From: Chthoniobacteraceae bacterium
GTDB lineage: Bacteria > Verrucomicrobiota > Verrucomicrobiia > Chthoniobacterales > Chthoniobacteraceae
NCBI GenBank assembly: GCA_947449735.1
Contig: CANFTB010000001.1
Coordinates: forward strand, 209,070 to 273,069
DNA length: 64,000 bases
Reading direction: 5' to 3'
In this document: positions 9,218-18,442 of the stretch, one piece after another
Layout of the letters: each line of letters opens with the position of its first letter
Position numbering within the stretch: position 1 is the stretch's first letter
Position numbers and translations under genes: made by a program
The notes under the pieces: model-generated
Databases searched by the model: none
What the model was told of the DNA's origin: nothing
The model's input: only the letters and a program-made list of their open reading frames with translations

Positions 9218-11200
9218 GTGAAAAAATCCCCCCTCATTGCTCTCCTCCTCGCTGCCTCTCCCCTTGCTTTCGCTCAAACGCCCACCGCCCCTTCCCCGCC
9301 GCCGGGCATCGAAATCCCGGCGCAGGAACGGCAGGAAATCGCCGCCGAACTCGCCCGGCTCCAGACCGATTTTAAAAATCTCGCGGACTCTGAAAAGCTT
9401 GCCGCCAACCTATCCGCTCGGCTTCCCGACGTCGAAATCTTTGCCATCGCGGTTTTCAGGGCACTGGAGTGGGGCGAGTTTTACGACCTCAAACAAACGG
9501 CCGCCGCCCGAAAACTGCTTAAGGAGGGGCGCACTCGCCTCGAGTCATTGAAAGCCGGCGACGCTCCCTGGACGCGAGCCAAGGGACTCGTGGTCCGCGG
9601 TTTCCGCTCCCGCATCGACGGCTCCGTCCAGCCCTACGGCATCGTCATTCCCGACGAAACGCCCGCCGCCCCGGCTCGCCTGGATGTCTGGTTACACGGC
9701 CGCAATGACAAGCTCACCGAGTTGGCCTTTCTAACGGAACGTATGAAAAGCCGCGGTGAATTCACCCCTCCCGGCGCCTACGTCCTCCACCCCTACGGCC
9801 GCCTTTGCAACGGATTCAAGTTCGCCGGCGAAACCGACGTGCTCGAGGCCGTCGCCGACGCCCAACTCCAGTACGGTACCAGCCCCGCGCATGTGGCCAT
9901 TCGCGGCTTCTCCATGGGGGGAGCAGGTTCCTGGCACCTAGCCGCCCACTACACGTCCCGGTGGGCCGTCGCCAATCCAGGGGCCGGTTTCGTGGAAACC
10001 GCCCAATATGCGAAAGTCTTCGCCCCCGACAAGCCAGTCCCACCGTGGTGGGAACAGGTCCTCTGGCGCCTCTACGACGTGCCAGGCTACGTTTCCAACC
10101 TCAAAAACCGCCCTGTGATCGCCTACTCCGGCGAAATCGACCCTCAAAAACAGGCGGCCGACCTCATGATCAACGCCGCCGCCGCCGCCGGGTTCAACAT
10201 CCCGCATCTCATCGGACCCGCCACCGGCCACAAGTTTCATCCCGAGACCAAACTCGAGGTTGCAGCGAAGGTGGACGCGGCCGCGCAAGCCGGCAGCCCA
10301 GCCGCGCCTGAAAAAGTGAGCCTCACCACCTTCACTCTGCGCTACAACCGCATGGACTGGGTCGAAATCACCGGCCTCCAAAAGCACTGGGAAGAGTCCT
10401 CTGTCGACGCCGTCCGCACCGCCCCGGGGCAAATAACAATCACTACCAAAGGAGTTTCCTCCCTATCATTGAACCCGCCGTCCGCATGGAGGCCGACAGA
10501 CTCGTGGAATTTGTCTGTCGACGGCCAGGCCATCTCGGCCTCCGCGACGCCTTCCATCCACCTTGAGAAAAACGGGGCCGCATGGGTGGTCTCCTCTTCG
10601 CCCGCCTCCGAAGGAAGAAAACGCCACGGCTTGCAAGGCCCGATCGACGACGCATTTCAAGAGCCATTCGTTTTCGTGCGCCCGACCGGAAAGGCGCTTA
10701 ACCCAGCGACTGAAGCGTGGACACACTCCGAAATGGAGCGTGCCATCGCCCAGTGGAAGCGGGTGTTCCGCGGCGAAATCAAGACAGTGGCGGACACCGA
10801 GGTGACTCCGGATTTAATGAAAAGCCACCACCTCGTCCTCTGGGGCGATCCCGGCTCCAACCAGGTTCTCGCAAAACTGCTGGGTGGCGCGAAAGAGCAG
10901 TCCGGCTCCGCCAAGCTGCCTATTCACTGGAACAAGAATGAGCTCAAAATGGGCACTGGGACCTACTCGGCAGCGCACCACGCCCCCGTTCTTGTGTACC
11001 CCAACCCACTCTCGCCCTCGCGCTATGTCGTGATCAATAGCACGTTCACATTCCGCCAGGGATCCGACACCACAAACGCGCTCCAAACTCCGAAGCTCCC
11101 CGACTGGGCGGTCGTCGACCTGCGCACTCCCCCCTCAAAGCTGGCCCCCGGTGAAGTCGTCGATGCAGGCTTCTTCAACGAGCAATGGCAGCTGCCTTGA
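9218..11200 (+). CDS. Secreted alpha/beta hydrolase, prolyl-oligopeptidase-like
   Basis: The frame is open from 9023, but the GTG at 9218 starts a clean signal peptide (KKSPLIALLLAASPLAFAQ), whereas the upstream 65 codons look untranslated. This gives 660 residues. The central alpha/beta hydrolase domain has WLHGRND near residue 160, the nucleophile elbow RGFSMGGAGSW near 230, a likely acid in YSGEIDPQKQA near 310 and a His in TGHKFHPE near 345. The C-terminal third (about 365-660) is a beta-rich/extended region similar to that of other PVC secreted hydrolases. Likely an esterase or peptidase acting outside the cytoplasm; the substrate is unknown. It converges with tsaB. Confidence 0.8.
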   Translation: MKKSPLIALLLAASPLAFAQTPTAPSPPPGIEIPAQERQEIAAELARLQTDFKNLADSEKLAANLSARLPDVEIFAIAVFRALEWGEFYDLKQTAAARKLLKEGRTRLESLKAGDAPWTRAKGLVVRGFRSRIDGSVQPYGIVIPDETPAAPARLDVWLHGRNDKLTELAFLTERMKSRGEFTPPGAYVLHPYGRLCNGFKFAGETDVLEAVADAQLQYGTSPAHVAIRGFSMGGAGSWHLAAHYTSRWAVANPGAGFVETAQYAKVFAPDKPVPPWWEQVLWRLYDVPGYVSNLKNRPVIAYSGEIDPQKQAADLMINAAAAAGFNIPHLIGPATGHKFHPETKLEVAAKVDAAAQAGSPAAPEKVSLTTFTLRYNRMDWVEITGLQKHWEESSVDAVRTAPGQITITTKGVSSLSLNPPSAWRPTDSWNLSVDGQAISASATPSIHLEKNGAAWVVSSSPASEGRKRHGLQGPIDDAFQEPFVFVRPTGKALNPATEAWTHSEMERAIAQWKRVFRGEIKTVADTEVTPDLMKSHHLVLWGDPGSNQVLAKLLGGAKEQSGSAKLPIHWNKNELKMGTGTYSAAHHAPVLVYPNPLSPSRYVVINSTFTFRQGSDTTNALQTPKLPDWAVVDLRTPPSKLAPGEVVDAGFFNEQWQLP

Positions 11201-11259
11201 CCAGGCCTTAGTTCCATCAGCATCCAGTGCCTCGCCTCTTGGCTCTCACATCACTCGCC

Positions 11260-11862
11260 CTATGCGGAGCGCGTGATGTGCGGCTCCCGGAGATACAAGG
11301 GCTCCAAATCGCCGCGCTGGATGATCCCCGAATCGCGCGCCGCCAGTTCCGCCAAAACCGCTGCGCGCGGCGCGCGGAACTCGGCGCCGAGCGCTTCGGG
11401 AAGAATCTCGGAAGAACGCACCACCCCGGAACCCGAAGCCACCGCAGACGAAAGTTCTTCCGAGGACCCCAGCAAAACGGGGCCGGTTTGACACTCGCCC
11501 GCGGCAATCTGTGAGTAGTACCAGGTTCCCCGGCGGGCATCGCCGATCACCTGAAATACTTCACCCGGCTCGCCCATCGCGGTGACACTGGCGATTCCCA
11601 CCAACTCGCATCCCCAGACGCTCTGCAAACCCAACGCCGCGGCAATTCCAATCCGCACACCGGCGTACGACCCAGGACCAAGACCAACCACGATGCGGTC
11701 CACAGGTTCGCTTCCTTCGAGCAATTCAGCGAGCGCGGGAAACAAATCCGCGGAGAGCGAGCGCTTACTCGCAAACTCACGGGAACCGATTACCAGGCCG
11801 TCCCGCCAGAGCGCCAGCGACGCGAAATCTGAGGAGGACTCGAAAGCTAGAATGTTTCTCAT
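11260..11862 (-). CDS. tsaB: tRNA t6A biosynthesis protein TsaB
   Basis: The ATG at 11862 overlaps the tsaE stop by 4 bases (ATGA), giving 200 residues and suggesting translational coupling. The protein begins MRNILAFESSSDFASLAL, the ASKHA ATPase-like opening of TsaB, and contains the family motif GLGPGSYAGVRIG near residue 65. TsaB is the scaffold that binds TsaD and TsaE for N6-threonylcarbamoyladenosine at A37 of ANN-decoding tRNAs. No tsaD is in the window. It is the last gene of the thiL-tsaE-tsaB run. Confidence 0.92.
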   Translation of the reverse strand: MRNILAFESSSDFASLALWRDGLVIGSREFASKRSLSADLFPALAELLEGSEPVDRIVVGLGPGSYAGVRIGIAAALGLQSVWGCELVGIASVTAMGEPGEVFQVIGDARRGTWYYSQIAAGECQTGPVLLGSSEELSSAVASGSGVVRSSEILPEALGAEFRAPRAAVLAELAARDSGIIQRGDLEPLYLREPHITRSA

Positions 11863-12275
11863 GACACCTCCAAAATCCGCGTGTCCCCTTCCCCGATCAA
11901 GAACCGAACCCTGATGGCATCTTTTGGCAGTTCCTCCCCGAAGCGGTCCGCCCATTCCACGATGAGGACACCGTCCTCGCGCAAATAGTCCTCCCAACCG
12001 ATGCCGCGCAGCTCCGAGGCCGCCTCAAGCCGGTAAAAGTCAAAATGATACACGGGCAGACGCCCGTCCCGGTATTCGTGTACCAAGGTGAACGTCGGGC
12101 TGGAGACCTCCTGCGGGTCGCCCCCCAGGCCGCCAACTATCCCTTTGGTAAAATGCGTTTTGCCGGCTCCGAGATCTCCGCACAGAGCCACAACGTCCCC
12201 TCCTCGCAGCCGCCTGGAGAGGATCTCGCCCGCGTTCACCGTTTCTGCGGCGCTATTGGAAATGATTGTATCCAC
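11859..12275 (-). CDS. tsaE: tRNA t6A biosynthesis ATPase TsaE
   Basis: This encodes 138 residues, the normal size for TsaE (YjeE). Walker A is GDLGAGKT at residues 33-40, followed by SSPTFTLVHEY, the HFDFYRLE segment and VEWADRF near residue 110, all family hallmarks. TsaE supplies the ATPase that resets the TsaBD complex. Its start overlaps the 3' end of thiL by 23 bases and its stop overlaps the tsaB start by 4, so the three are almost certainly co-translated. Confidence 0.95.
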   Translation of the reverse strand: MDTIISNSAAETVNAGEILSRRLRGGDVVALCGDLGAGKTHFTKGIVGGLGGDPQEVSSPTFTLVHEYRDGRLPVYHFDFYRLEAASELRGIGWEDYLREDGVLIVEWADRFGEELPKDAIRVRFLIGEGDTRILEVS

Positions 12276-13170
12276 CTTGTTTGAACAATTCCTCCGGCTG
12301 AAATCCCTCGCCCGCCTCGCGCAGGCACCCGATCTGCGTCAGCGGAACCGCTGAAAACCTGGCACTCCATTCCCGCTCCAGCGCTTCAGCTTTCGCTGCG
12401 GGAACGGCCAGCAGCAACTCAAAATCCTCCCCGTCGTTGAAGGCCTCGCGGACGCCACATCCCGGGTTGCACGGCACCCGCGCAGGATCAACCTCCACAC
12501 CGCATCCGCTTGCCCGGGCCATGCGCGGCACGTCCGCCCCGAGGCCGTCGGAAACATCCATCATGGCAGATACGCAGCGTTGTTCCGCGAGCCAGCAAGC
12601 CTCCTCAAGGCGCGGCTCAAAATCCAGATGCCGCCCGCTTTGAAGCGATCCGCCGAGACGCCCCGTCACGTACAATCGGTCCCCAGGCCGGCCTCCGGAG
12701 CGCAGCAAGCAACGGGAGCCTTCCACAGCCCCGGTTAAAAAGACGCTGCAAACGAGCGCCCCCAGAGTCTTTCCTGTCTCCCCGCCGACAACGGACACGC
12801 CGTAGGTCGAAGCGGCCTTTGCAAGACCGCGGTACAATTCCAGGAGTTCTTCCACGGGCGTCGAGGGACCCGCCGCGATCGTGACGAGTGCATGTTTGGG
12901 ACGACCTCCCATCGCCGCAATATCACTGACGGCACGGCACATCGCCTTCCAGCCGACCCGTTGCATTTTCTCACCACTCAAAAAATGGACCCCCTCCACC
13001 ACGGAGTCCGCCTTCAAAAGAGTACAAAGAGGAGAACCCTCCACCTGAACGACTGCACAGTCGTCCCCGGGGCCCACGAGCACATCGGGTGAGGAGCTCG
13101 GGAGAAGTTCGAGCAGCTTTTGGATGACCGCGTCCTCCCCGAGGTGGGAAAGCGTCAGTGCGGCAGCCAT
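12253..13170 (-). CDS. thiL: Thiamine-phosphate kinase ThiL
   Basis: The ATG at 13170 gives 305 residues, normal for ThiL; longer in-frame starts would lie deep inside the upstream CPBP gene. Motifs include GEDAVIQKLL, GPGDDCAVV near residue 33, LLKADSVVEGVHF, RAVSDIAAMGG, VVGGETG, MDVSDGLGAD near residue 205 and FNDGEDFELL. It phosphorylates thiamine monophosphate to the active diphosphate. Its start overlaps the end of the CPBP gene by 16 bases and its end overlaps tsaE, placing it in the middle of a tightly packed minus-strand operon. Confidence 0.94.
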   Translation of the reverse strand: MAAALTLSHLGEDAVIQKLLELLPSSSPDVLVGPGDDCAVVQVEGSPLCTLLKADSVVEGVHFLSGEKMQRVGWKAMCRAVSDIAAMGGRPKHALVTIAAGPSTPVEELLELYRGLAKAASTYGVSVVGGETGKTLGALVCSVFLTGAVEGSRCLLRSGGRPGDRLYVTGRLGGSLQSGRHLDFEPRLEEACWLAEQRCVSAMMDVSDGLGADVPRMARASGCGVEVDPARVPCNPGCGVREAFNDGEDFELLLAVPAAKAEALEREWSARFSAVPLTQIGCLREAGEGFQPEELFKQGGYNHFQ

Positions 13171-13988
13171 CCTTGGGACTCCATGTAAAGCAGCGTCAGG
13201 CTGAGCCCGTTGAAACACACGTGCATGCCTATGCACACAAGCAGTGAACCGAAGCGCTCAAACGCTACGATCTGACAGACTGACAAAATAAACAGACTCG
13301 GCAGCGCCCTCAGGTTCCCGTGCACCACCGCAAACAAAGCGCTGACGCACAACGCCGCCCAAAGCGCCCCGAGGTACTTTTTGAGAGTCACATAAAAATA
13401 TCCCCTGAATACGATTTCCTCAACTAGGGGCGCCTGGACCAGGGCGGAAAAGAAAACCAACCTGACCGCACTCCAGTCACCCGATTCCGCCGAAGAGCGA
13501 AACAGGGACACCAGAGCCTGCTGCGGACTGGCGTTTGGCAAAAACCGCTCCCAAAGCAACCCGGCCGCCGTGATGGGCGGAAGCGCCGCGCCGAGCGCCA
13601 CCGCCGCTCGAAGCGGAAACTCCGCTACCTCGTCGAGCGTCAGATGAAAGGCCTTCGCGAGAGGAATCCGCCGCGCGGCAGCGAAGGCGAGCACAACCAC
13701 CAAAACCGCCACCATGAACTCCATCGAACTCCGGACCTGTTCGGGCCTCAGCTCTGGCGCCTGCTCCCGTTTCAAAAGCATTTGAACGCCGCTCCATCCG
13801 AAATAGAACGCAAGAGCCGACCCCATGAACAGGTCTGCCAGATCAAAGAAAAGGATCCTCACACGGCCGCCCCTGACGGTCATGTCCCTGGCAATCGTGT
13901 AATAGTAGAACAAGCCGGCGAGAACCGGGACCGCGAGCAACACCTGAAAAACCCACGGCGGGATCGACTCGGGTGAAATCGAAAACAT
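13155..13988 (-). CDS. CPBP family intramembrane glutamic protease
   Basis: This encodes 277 residues with several membrane helices. The catalytic pattern of the CPBP (Abi/Rce1) family is complete: EEIVFRG with Glu190, Glu191 and Arg195, FAVVHGN with His223, and HVCFN with His256 and Asn260. Bacterial members cleave membrane or lipidated peptides in diverse roles, including bacteriocin self-immunity, and the specific substrate is not predictable. The gene sits 10 bases after sppA, so two intramembrane or membrane-bound proteases are probably made together. It overlaps thiL downstream. Confidence 0.9.
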   Translation of the reverse strand: MFSISPESIPPWVFQVLLAVPVLAGLFYYYTIARDMTVRGGRVRILFFDLADLFMGSALAFYFGWSGVQMLLKREQAPELRPEQVRSSMEFMVAVLVVVLAFAAARRIPLAKAFHLTLDEVAEFPLRAAVALGAALPPITAAGLLWERFLPNASPQQALVSLFRSSAESGDWSAVRLVFFSALVQAPLVEEIVFRGYFYVTLKKYLGALWAALCVSALFAVVHGNLRALPSLFILSVCQIVAFERFGSLLVCIGMHVCFNGLSLTLLYMESQGWLPH

Positions 13989-13998
13989 GACCGATTTC

Positions 13999-15015
13999 CT
14001 ACGGAGAAAGCACCGGGCTCAGGAAATAGAGGCGTCCGCTCGGAATGTTGCCGCCAACCTTCGCACCGAGGTCGACCTGAACCTTACCGCCCTTGGTCGG
14101 CGCCTCGCTCAAGAACCGCAACAAGCGGCCGAATGCAAACGGAGCAGTGTAGCGGATCGCGGCGGCGCCAGGGGCGTTGGCCAGTTCGCGCGCCTTCTCG
14201 AGGGCCTGATCAAACCCGCCCAGTTCATCCACCAAACGCTCCTTCAGCGCGTCCTGTCCAGAAACGATCCGGCCGTCCGCCACACCGGAACGCAGGACAG
14301 CTTCCTCCAGATGGCGCTCTCTGGCCACGATGCCCACAAAGCGGTCGTAGGACTGGTCGATGAGCCCCTGCACGTACTCGCGCTCGGCCTCAGTCAGCTC
14401 GCGGGCGCCGTTGAGCAAATCCTTGAAAGCTCCACTTTTGAAAGTGAGCACTTCCAGCCCGACCTTGCCCAGAAGATCCTTGTAATTGACACTCTGCATG
14501 ATCACCCCGATGGACGCAGTGATCGTCGTCTCATGAGCAAACAGATAGTTTCCCGCGCAGGCCACGTAATAGCCGCCGGAAGCCGCAACTGAATCCATGC
14601 TCACCACCACCGGCTTCACCGCCTTCGTTTTTAAAACCTCCTGATAAAGAATGTCGGAGGCCGTCACCTCCCCGCCGGGGGAATCGATGCGCAGCAACAC
14701 CGCGCCCACCTCAGAATCAGTCCGGGCCTGCTTCAACTGGAGAATCAAATCGTCCAAAGCAGTCTCTGCGAGATCGCCGGGTTCCGCGGAGGAGATGACT
14801 CCCCGAAGCGAAATCACGGCCACCTTTTTGTCCGAGCCGTTATGCGCCGGTTGCACCACCACGTCCTCCCCGAAGGACGCCGGAGATCCGCTGGAGGAGG
14901 ATCCCTTAACCATCCGGCTGGACCGGCTGGAGAGGAAGGCAATGTTCAAAATTGCGCTTACCAGAAGCCCCATGATCAGAACAGCAGTCAGGCAACCATT
15001 TCGTTTCTCGCTCAT
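13999..15015 (-). CDS. sppA: Signal peptide peptidase SppA
   Basis: The ATG at 15015 gives 338 residues; upstream codons in the same frame are not protein-like. A single N-terminal membrane anchor (about residues 8-30) precedes the S49 peptidase domain, the short SppA36 form. Visible motifs are VAVISLRGVI, LLRIDSPGGEVTASD near residue 115, the nucleophile region SVAASGGYYVAC near 145, and the general base Lys in KSGAFKDLLN near 195. SppA degrades signal peptides left in the membrane. It lies between a HAD phosphatase and a CPBP protease gene on the minus strand. Confidence 0.92.
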   Translation of the reverse strand: MSEKRNGCLTAVLIMGLLVSAILNIAFLSSRSSRMVKGSSSSGSPASFGEDVVVQPAHNGSDKKVAVISLRGVISSAEPGDLAETALDDLILQLKQARTDSEVGAVLLRIDSPGGEVTASDILYQEVLKTKAVKPVVVSMDSVAASGGYYVACAGNYLFAHETTITASIGVIMQSVNYKDLLGKVGLEVLTFKSGAFKDLLNGARELTEAEREYVQGLIDQSYDRFVGIVARERHLEEAVLRSGVADGRIVSGQDALKERLVDELGGFDQALEKARELANAPGAAAIRYTAPFAFGRLLRFLSEAPTKGGKVQVDLGAKVGGNIPSGRLYFLSPVLSP

Positions 15016-15111
15016 AACCGGGTGAGCTTGGGCAATATCTTGGGCCTCCGCAACCTTCCATTTCGGGCGGAGCCTCGTGCGCAGCCCGCTACCGCACGGC
15101 ACCCCGTGCGC

Positions 15112-15711
15112 TCACAGCAAACCCAGGGCGGTCGCCTGCTCGAGCAAACGTCCGTGCCCGGCTTCGCTGTACTGGTGAGCCTGAAAACCGGCGGCCCTCG
15201 CGGCCTCGATGTTCGGCGCGAGATCGTCGATGAAGAGCGTTCGCGAAGGATCCACGCCGAACTTGTCGATCGCGTGCGTGTAGATGCCCGGATCCGGCTT
15301 CATGACCCCTGCCTCGTGGGAGTAGACGGCATTTTCAAACGCCTCGAACACCGGGTATTTGTTCAGGAAGTACTCCGCGTGGAGGTCGTTTGTGTTGGAC
15401 AGCAAGAACAGGCCTTTCGTCCCCTTCCAGCGATGGACCAACTGGTGCGTGAGTTCGATCGGTTCAAAAATCTCCTGCCACGCCGCGCGCAACTCCCCGA
15501 CCGGGGCGCGGAATCCAATGCGCTTCGAGACCTCGTTTAAAAAAGCATCCCCACCGATCCGGCCGCTCTCAAGGTCCATCTTCATCGGTTCCAGAGCGTC
15601 TCCAATCTGTGCTGGTTCCAATGTGCAATGGGGGGCGATGCGCCGGATCGCCACGCCAAAATCAAACCGCAACAGCACGTTGCCAATATCAAAAATAACC
15701 GAATCAATCAT
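15112..15711 (-). CDS. HAD superfamily hydrolase (YihX-like)
   Basis: The ATG at 15711 gives 199 residues; two slightly longer starts are in frame but lie in poor sequence. HAD motif I is FDIGNVLLRFD, motif II is LLSNTND, the motif III Lys is in HEAGVMKPDPGIY and motif IV is FIDDLAPNIEAARAAGF. This pattern, including the GNVL opening, fits HAD-IA phosphatases such as YihX, which acts on alpha-D-glucose 1-phosphate, but other small phosphates are possible. It is 74 bases after cobA-hemD and likely co-transcribed with it. Confidence 0.88.
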   Translation of the reverse strand: MIDSVIFDIGNVLLRFDFGVAIRRIAPHCTLEPAQIGDALEPMKMDLESGRIGGDAFLNEVSKRIGFRAPVGELRAAWQEIFEPIELTHQLVHRWKGTKGLFLLSNTNDLHAEYFLNKYPVFEAFENAVYSHEAGVMKPDPGIYTHAIDKFGVDPSRTLFIDDLAPNIEAARAAGFQAHQYSEAGHGRLLEQATALGLL

Positions 15712-15785
15712 GGGGCGTATCATGGAATGCACGGGCTCCCGCAGCTCGCCTTTGGTCGCAGAGACCGCTGCCCGATGGGCCAAAC

Positions 15786-17342
15786 TCAGACGGAGTAATA
15801 TTTGCGGATCGCCTCGATCACCCCCGGAATGTCGTATTGTTTGGCTTCGACGTCCACGTTGAGACCGAGTTCACGCATGGTTTTGGAGGTGATCGGCCCA
15901 ATGGAGGCTGTCTTCAGTCCGGGTGGCAGTTCGAGATTGAGCGCCATGAAGTTCTCAGCTGTGGAACTGCTGGTGAACGTGATCATGTCGGCACCCTCCG
16001 CCTTAAAGCGCGCGATTCCCCCGCTGATATCCTCTGTCTCAGGCACGGTACGGTAGGCGATCGCCTCGTCCACGATCGCCCCCAGCCTGAGCAGTTCCGT
16101 GGGCAGAAGGTCCCGGGCCTGCTCGGCGCGGGCCAGCAAGATGCGCTGGTTTTCGACCGTACCCACTGATTTCTCAAATTCCTTAATGATCGCCTCCGCG
16201 ATGAACTCGGACGGCTGAAGGTCCACCGCGAGGTGAAACTCGCGCACACGCTTGGCCGTGGCGGGCCCGATTGCGGCGATGCGCACTCCCCCGATTTCCC
16301 GGGCGTCGGAGTAGAGTTTGTAAAACATCTCAAAGAACGCGTTCACACCATTGGGGCTCGTGAACACGAGCCAGTCGTAGGAATGCACATCCTGAACCAG
16401 CTCTGCGAACGCCCGCAGGTCGGTCGGGGGATCGATCCGGATGGTGGGCAACTCGTACACGTCCCCGCCCAGTTCGCGCAGGCCGGCGCTCAACACCCCC
16501 GCCTGCTGGCGCGTCCGCGTCACCACGATCCGCTTGCCGCGCATGGGTCGCTTTTCAAACCACCCCAGCTTGTCCCGCAAAGTCGCGACCTGACCAAACA
16601 CGGCCACAGCCGGAGCGGCGAAGCCCGTTTCCAAAATCCGCGCAGCGATGGTGCCCAACGTCGCGGTCAGCGTCTCCTGCCGACCGGTCGTCCCCCAGCG
16701 CACGAGCGCCACGGGGGTCTCGGCGGCCATGCCGTGCTTTTGAAGCTCGTCAGTAATGGGCCCCATGCGTTCCACGCCCATCAGCATGACCTTCGTCCCG
16801 GGCAACGCAGCCAACCGGGCGTAATCCAAGGACGTTTCCGCCTTCAGCGGGTCCTCGTGTCCGGTGAAAATGGTGAGCGACGAGGTGAAATCCCGGTGCG
16901 TCACCGGAATTCCGGCGTAGGCCGGCGCCGCGATCGCCGAAGTGACTCCGGGCACGATTTCAAAACCGAGTCCCGCCTCGGCCAGCGCCTCCGCCTCCTC
17001 GCCTCCGCGTCCGAACAAAAACGGATCCCCGCCCTTGAGACGGAGCACCTTGTTTCCCGCGGAGGTCTTTTCCACCAGCAGCGCGTTGATCTCCTCCTGC
17101 CGCAACGTGTGATGGCCCGCCTTTTTGCCGGCGTAAATCACCTCCACGCCCTGCCTGGCCCACTTGAGCATCTCGGGATTGCACAGGTAATCGAAGACGA
17201 TCACGTCGGCGCTTTCCAAAAGCTCTTTGACTCGTAGGGTTACGAGTCCCAAATCGCCCGGACCGGCGCCTGCCAGATAACAGATTCCCGCAGAGGCGGG
17301 ACGGGAACGCTTGGTTGGGGTTTTGGACTTTTTGGTCGTCAT
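15786..17342 (-). CDS. cobA-hemD: Uroporphyrinogen-III C-methyltransferase / uroporphyrinogen-III synthase fusion
   Basis: This encodes 518 residues with two enzymes in one chain. Residues about 18-260 are the SAM-dependent methyltransferase CobA (SUMT): LAGAGPGDLGLVTLR, the LKGGDPFLFGRGGEE loop and VPGVTSA. Residues about 270-515 are uroporphyrinogen-III synthase HemD, with KRIVVTRTRQQAG, FTSPNGVNAFF, AIGPATAKRV and a late FTSSSTAENF motif. The fusion makes uroporphyrinogen III and then methylates it to precorrin-2, for siroheme or cobalamin. A Lys/Arg-rich 16-residue start precedes the enzyme. A leader of about 160 bases with potential pairing separates it from the sod terminator. Confidence 0.95.
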   Translation of the reverse strand: MTTKKSKTPTKRSRPASAGICYLAGAGPGDLGLVTLRVKELLESADVIVFDYLCNPEMLKWARQGVEVIYAGKKAGHHTLRQEEINALLVEKTSAGNKVLRLKGGDPFLFGRGGEEAEALAEAGLGFEIVPGVTSAIAAPAYAGIPVTHRDFTSSLTIFTGHEDPLKAETSLDYARLAALPGTKVMLMGVERMGPITDELQKHGMAAETPVALVRWGTTGRQETLTATLGTIAARILETGFAAPAVAVFGQVATLRDKLGWFEKRPMRGKRIVVTRTRQQAGVLSAGLRELGGDVYELPTIRIDPPTDLRAFAELVQDVHSYDWLVFTSPNGVNAFFEMFYKLYSDAREIGGVRIAAIGPATAKRVREFHLAVDLQPSEFIAEAIIKEFEKSVGTVENQRILLARAEQARDLLPTELLRLGAIVDEAIAYRTVPETEDISGGIARFKAEGADMITFTSSSTAENFMALNLELPPGLKTASIGPITSKTMRELGLNVDVEAKQYDIPGVIEAIRKYYSV

Positions 17343-17506
17343 AGAAAAAAAGGTGGTGGATTAGATCGAACGCCCCGGCAGTGAGACTCGGTCACGGGCT
17401 TCTCTCGCCGGCCGGCGGCAGGTCGTTCCGGGGCGCAGAGGACGATCCCTTGGTGACCTGCAGCCAGCCAAGACCGGAACGGAAACTTTCAGGAGGAATA
17501 CGCTTC
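17343..17506 (-). other. Structured leader upstream of cobA-hemD
   Basis: Read on the minus strand, this 164-base stretch between the sod terminator and cobA-hemD has strong self-complementarity: CGCCCCGG (minus strand, 17428-17435) pairs with CCGGGGCG (17371-17378), and CAGGTC/GACCTG arms pair near 17417-17423 and 17455-17461. No cobalamin, SAM or other known riboswitch core was recognised. It may be a structured 5' UTR or simply GC-rich promoter DNA. Confidence 0.35.
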
Positions 17507-17538
17507 GAAAAATCAGCCCGGTTGGCGGCAACCGGGCT
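17507..17538 (-). terminator. Rho-independent terminator after sod
   Basis: A perfect 10-bp stem, AGCCCGGTTG (17515-17524) against CAACCGGGCT (17529-17538), has a 4-base loop and is followed on the minus strand by GATTTTT. It lies 43 bases past the superoxide dismutase stop and before the cobA-hemD leader, so it separates the two transcripts. Confidence 0.88.
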
Positions 17539-17581
17539 GGCAAAAGCATCCGTCCCAAGAAAGGGACCGTTGCGACTGTTT

Positions 17582-18205
17582 CTAGTGGGCAGCCAGGAAG
17601 AGTTGCTCGGCAGCTTCCCAGTTCACCACGCTCCAGAACGCCTTCATGTAGTCAGGGCGACGGTTCTGGTAATGCAGGTAATAGGCGTGCTCCCAGACGT
17701 CCAAGGCGAGCACGGGCTTCCCTTCGATGCCGGCCACGGCTTTGCCCATCAAGGGAGTGTCTTGGTTCGCGGTAGATCCGACTTCAAGCTTGCCGTCCTT
17801 CACGACAAGCCAGGCCCAGCCCGAACCGAAACGGGTCGCTCCCGCGGTCTGGAACTTTTCCTGAAAGGCCTCGAAGCTTCCGAACGTCGCGACGATCGCC
17901 TCGGCCAGCTTGCCCACGGGTTTGCCCGAGGAATGACCGCTCAAGAGACTCCAGAAGAGTGTGTGGTTTACATGCCCGCCGCCGTTGTTGCGAACCGCGT
18001 TCCGGATTCCCTCAGGTACGGCGGACAGATCATGGATGAGTTCCTCGGCAGATTTCCCGGCGAGTTCGGGAGCGGACTCCAATGCCTTGTTGAGATTGTC
18101 GACGTACGCCTTGTGGTGCTTGCCATGGTGGATTTCCATGGTGCGCGCATCGATATGAGGTTCGAGCGCGTCGAGTGCGTACGGAAGAGCGGGAAGTTGA
18201 TGCAT
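17582..18205 (-). CDS. sodA: Superoxide dismutase, Mn-type
   Basis: This encodes 207 residues, a normal Fe/Mn SOD. Metal ligands are visible in [12 protein letters not shown] (His26 region), NHTLFW (His about 81), and the [11 protein letters not shown] motif (Asp and His about 167-171). The pair GGHVNH (Gly) and TANQDTP (Gln) around the active site is the manganese-type signature rather than the iron-type. It disproportionates superoxide in the cytoplasm. No leader peptide is seen. It is monocistronic, ending in a strong terminator, and divergent from the CvfB-like gene. Confidence 0.95.
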   Translation of the reverse strand: MHQLPALPYALDALEPHIDARTMEIHHGKHHKAYVDNLNKALESAPELAGKSAEELIHDLSAVPEGIRNAVRNNGGGHVNHTLFWSLLSGHSSGKPVGKLAEAIVATFGSFEAFQEKFQTAGATRFGSGWAWLVVKDGKLEVGSTANQDTPLMGKAVAGIEGKPVLALDVWEHAYYLHYQNRRPDYMKAFWSVVNWEAAEQLFLAAH

Positions 18206-18442
18206 GATAGTTTAGACTGGGTTAAAGGATGTTTAAGAATCCCGGACGCCGCCTGCTTGAAGCGGCGAAAACGAGCAAACACACGGGAAACTTGAGTCAG
18301 TCCGGAGCAATTGGCAAGCGCCCCAAAACAGAGCCGCCAGCCGAATTCCAAACTGTCGAGCCGCGCCTCCGGGAAAAAACCGCCGCAGCACCCCTAAAAA
18401 ACCGTTTCCTGACCAGCAATGCCCCCTACATTGGCGGGCATC

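Noticed and set aside
17343..17506. Cobalamin riboswitch before cobA-hemD
   Set aside because: The B12-box and GCCACTG core were not found when read on the minus strand.
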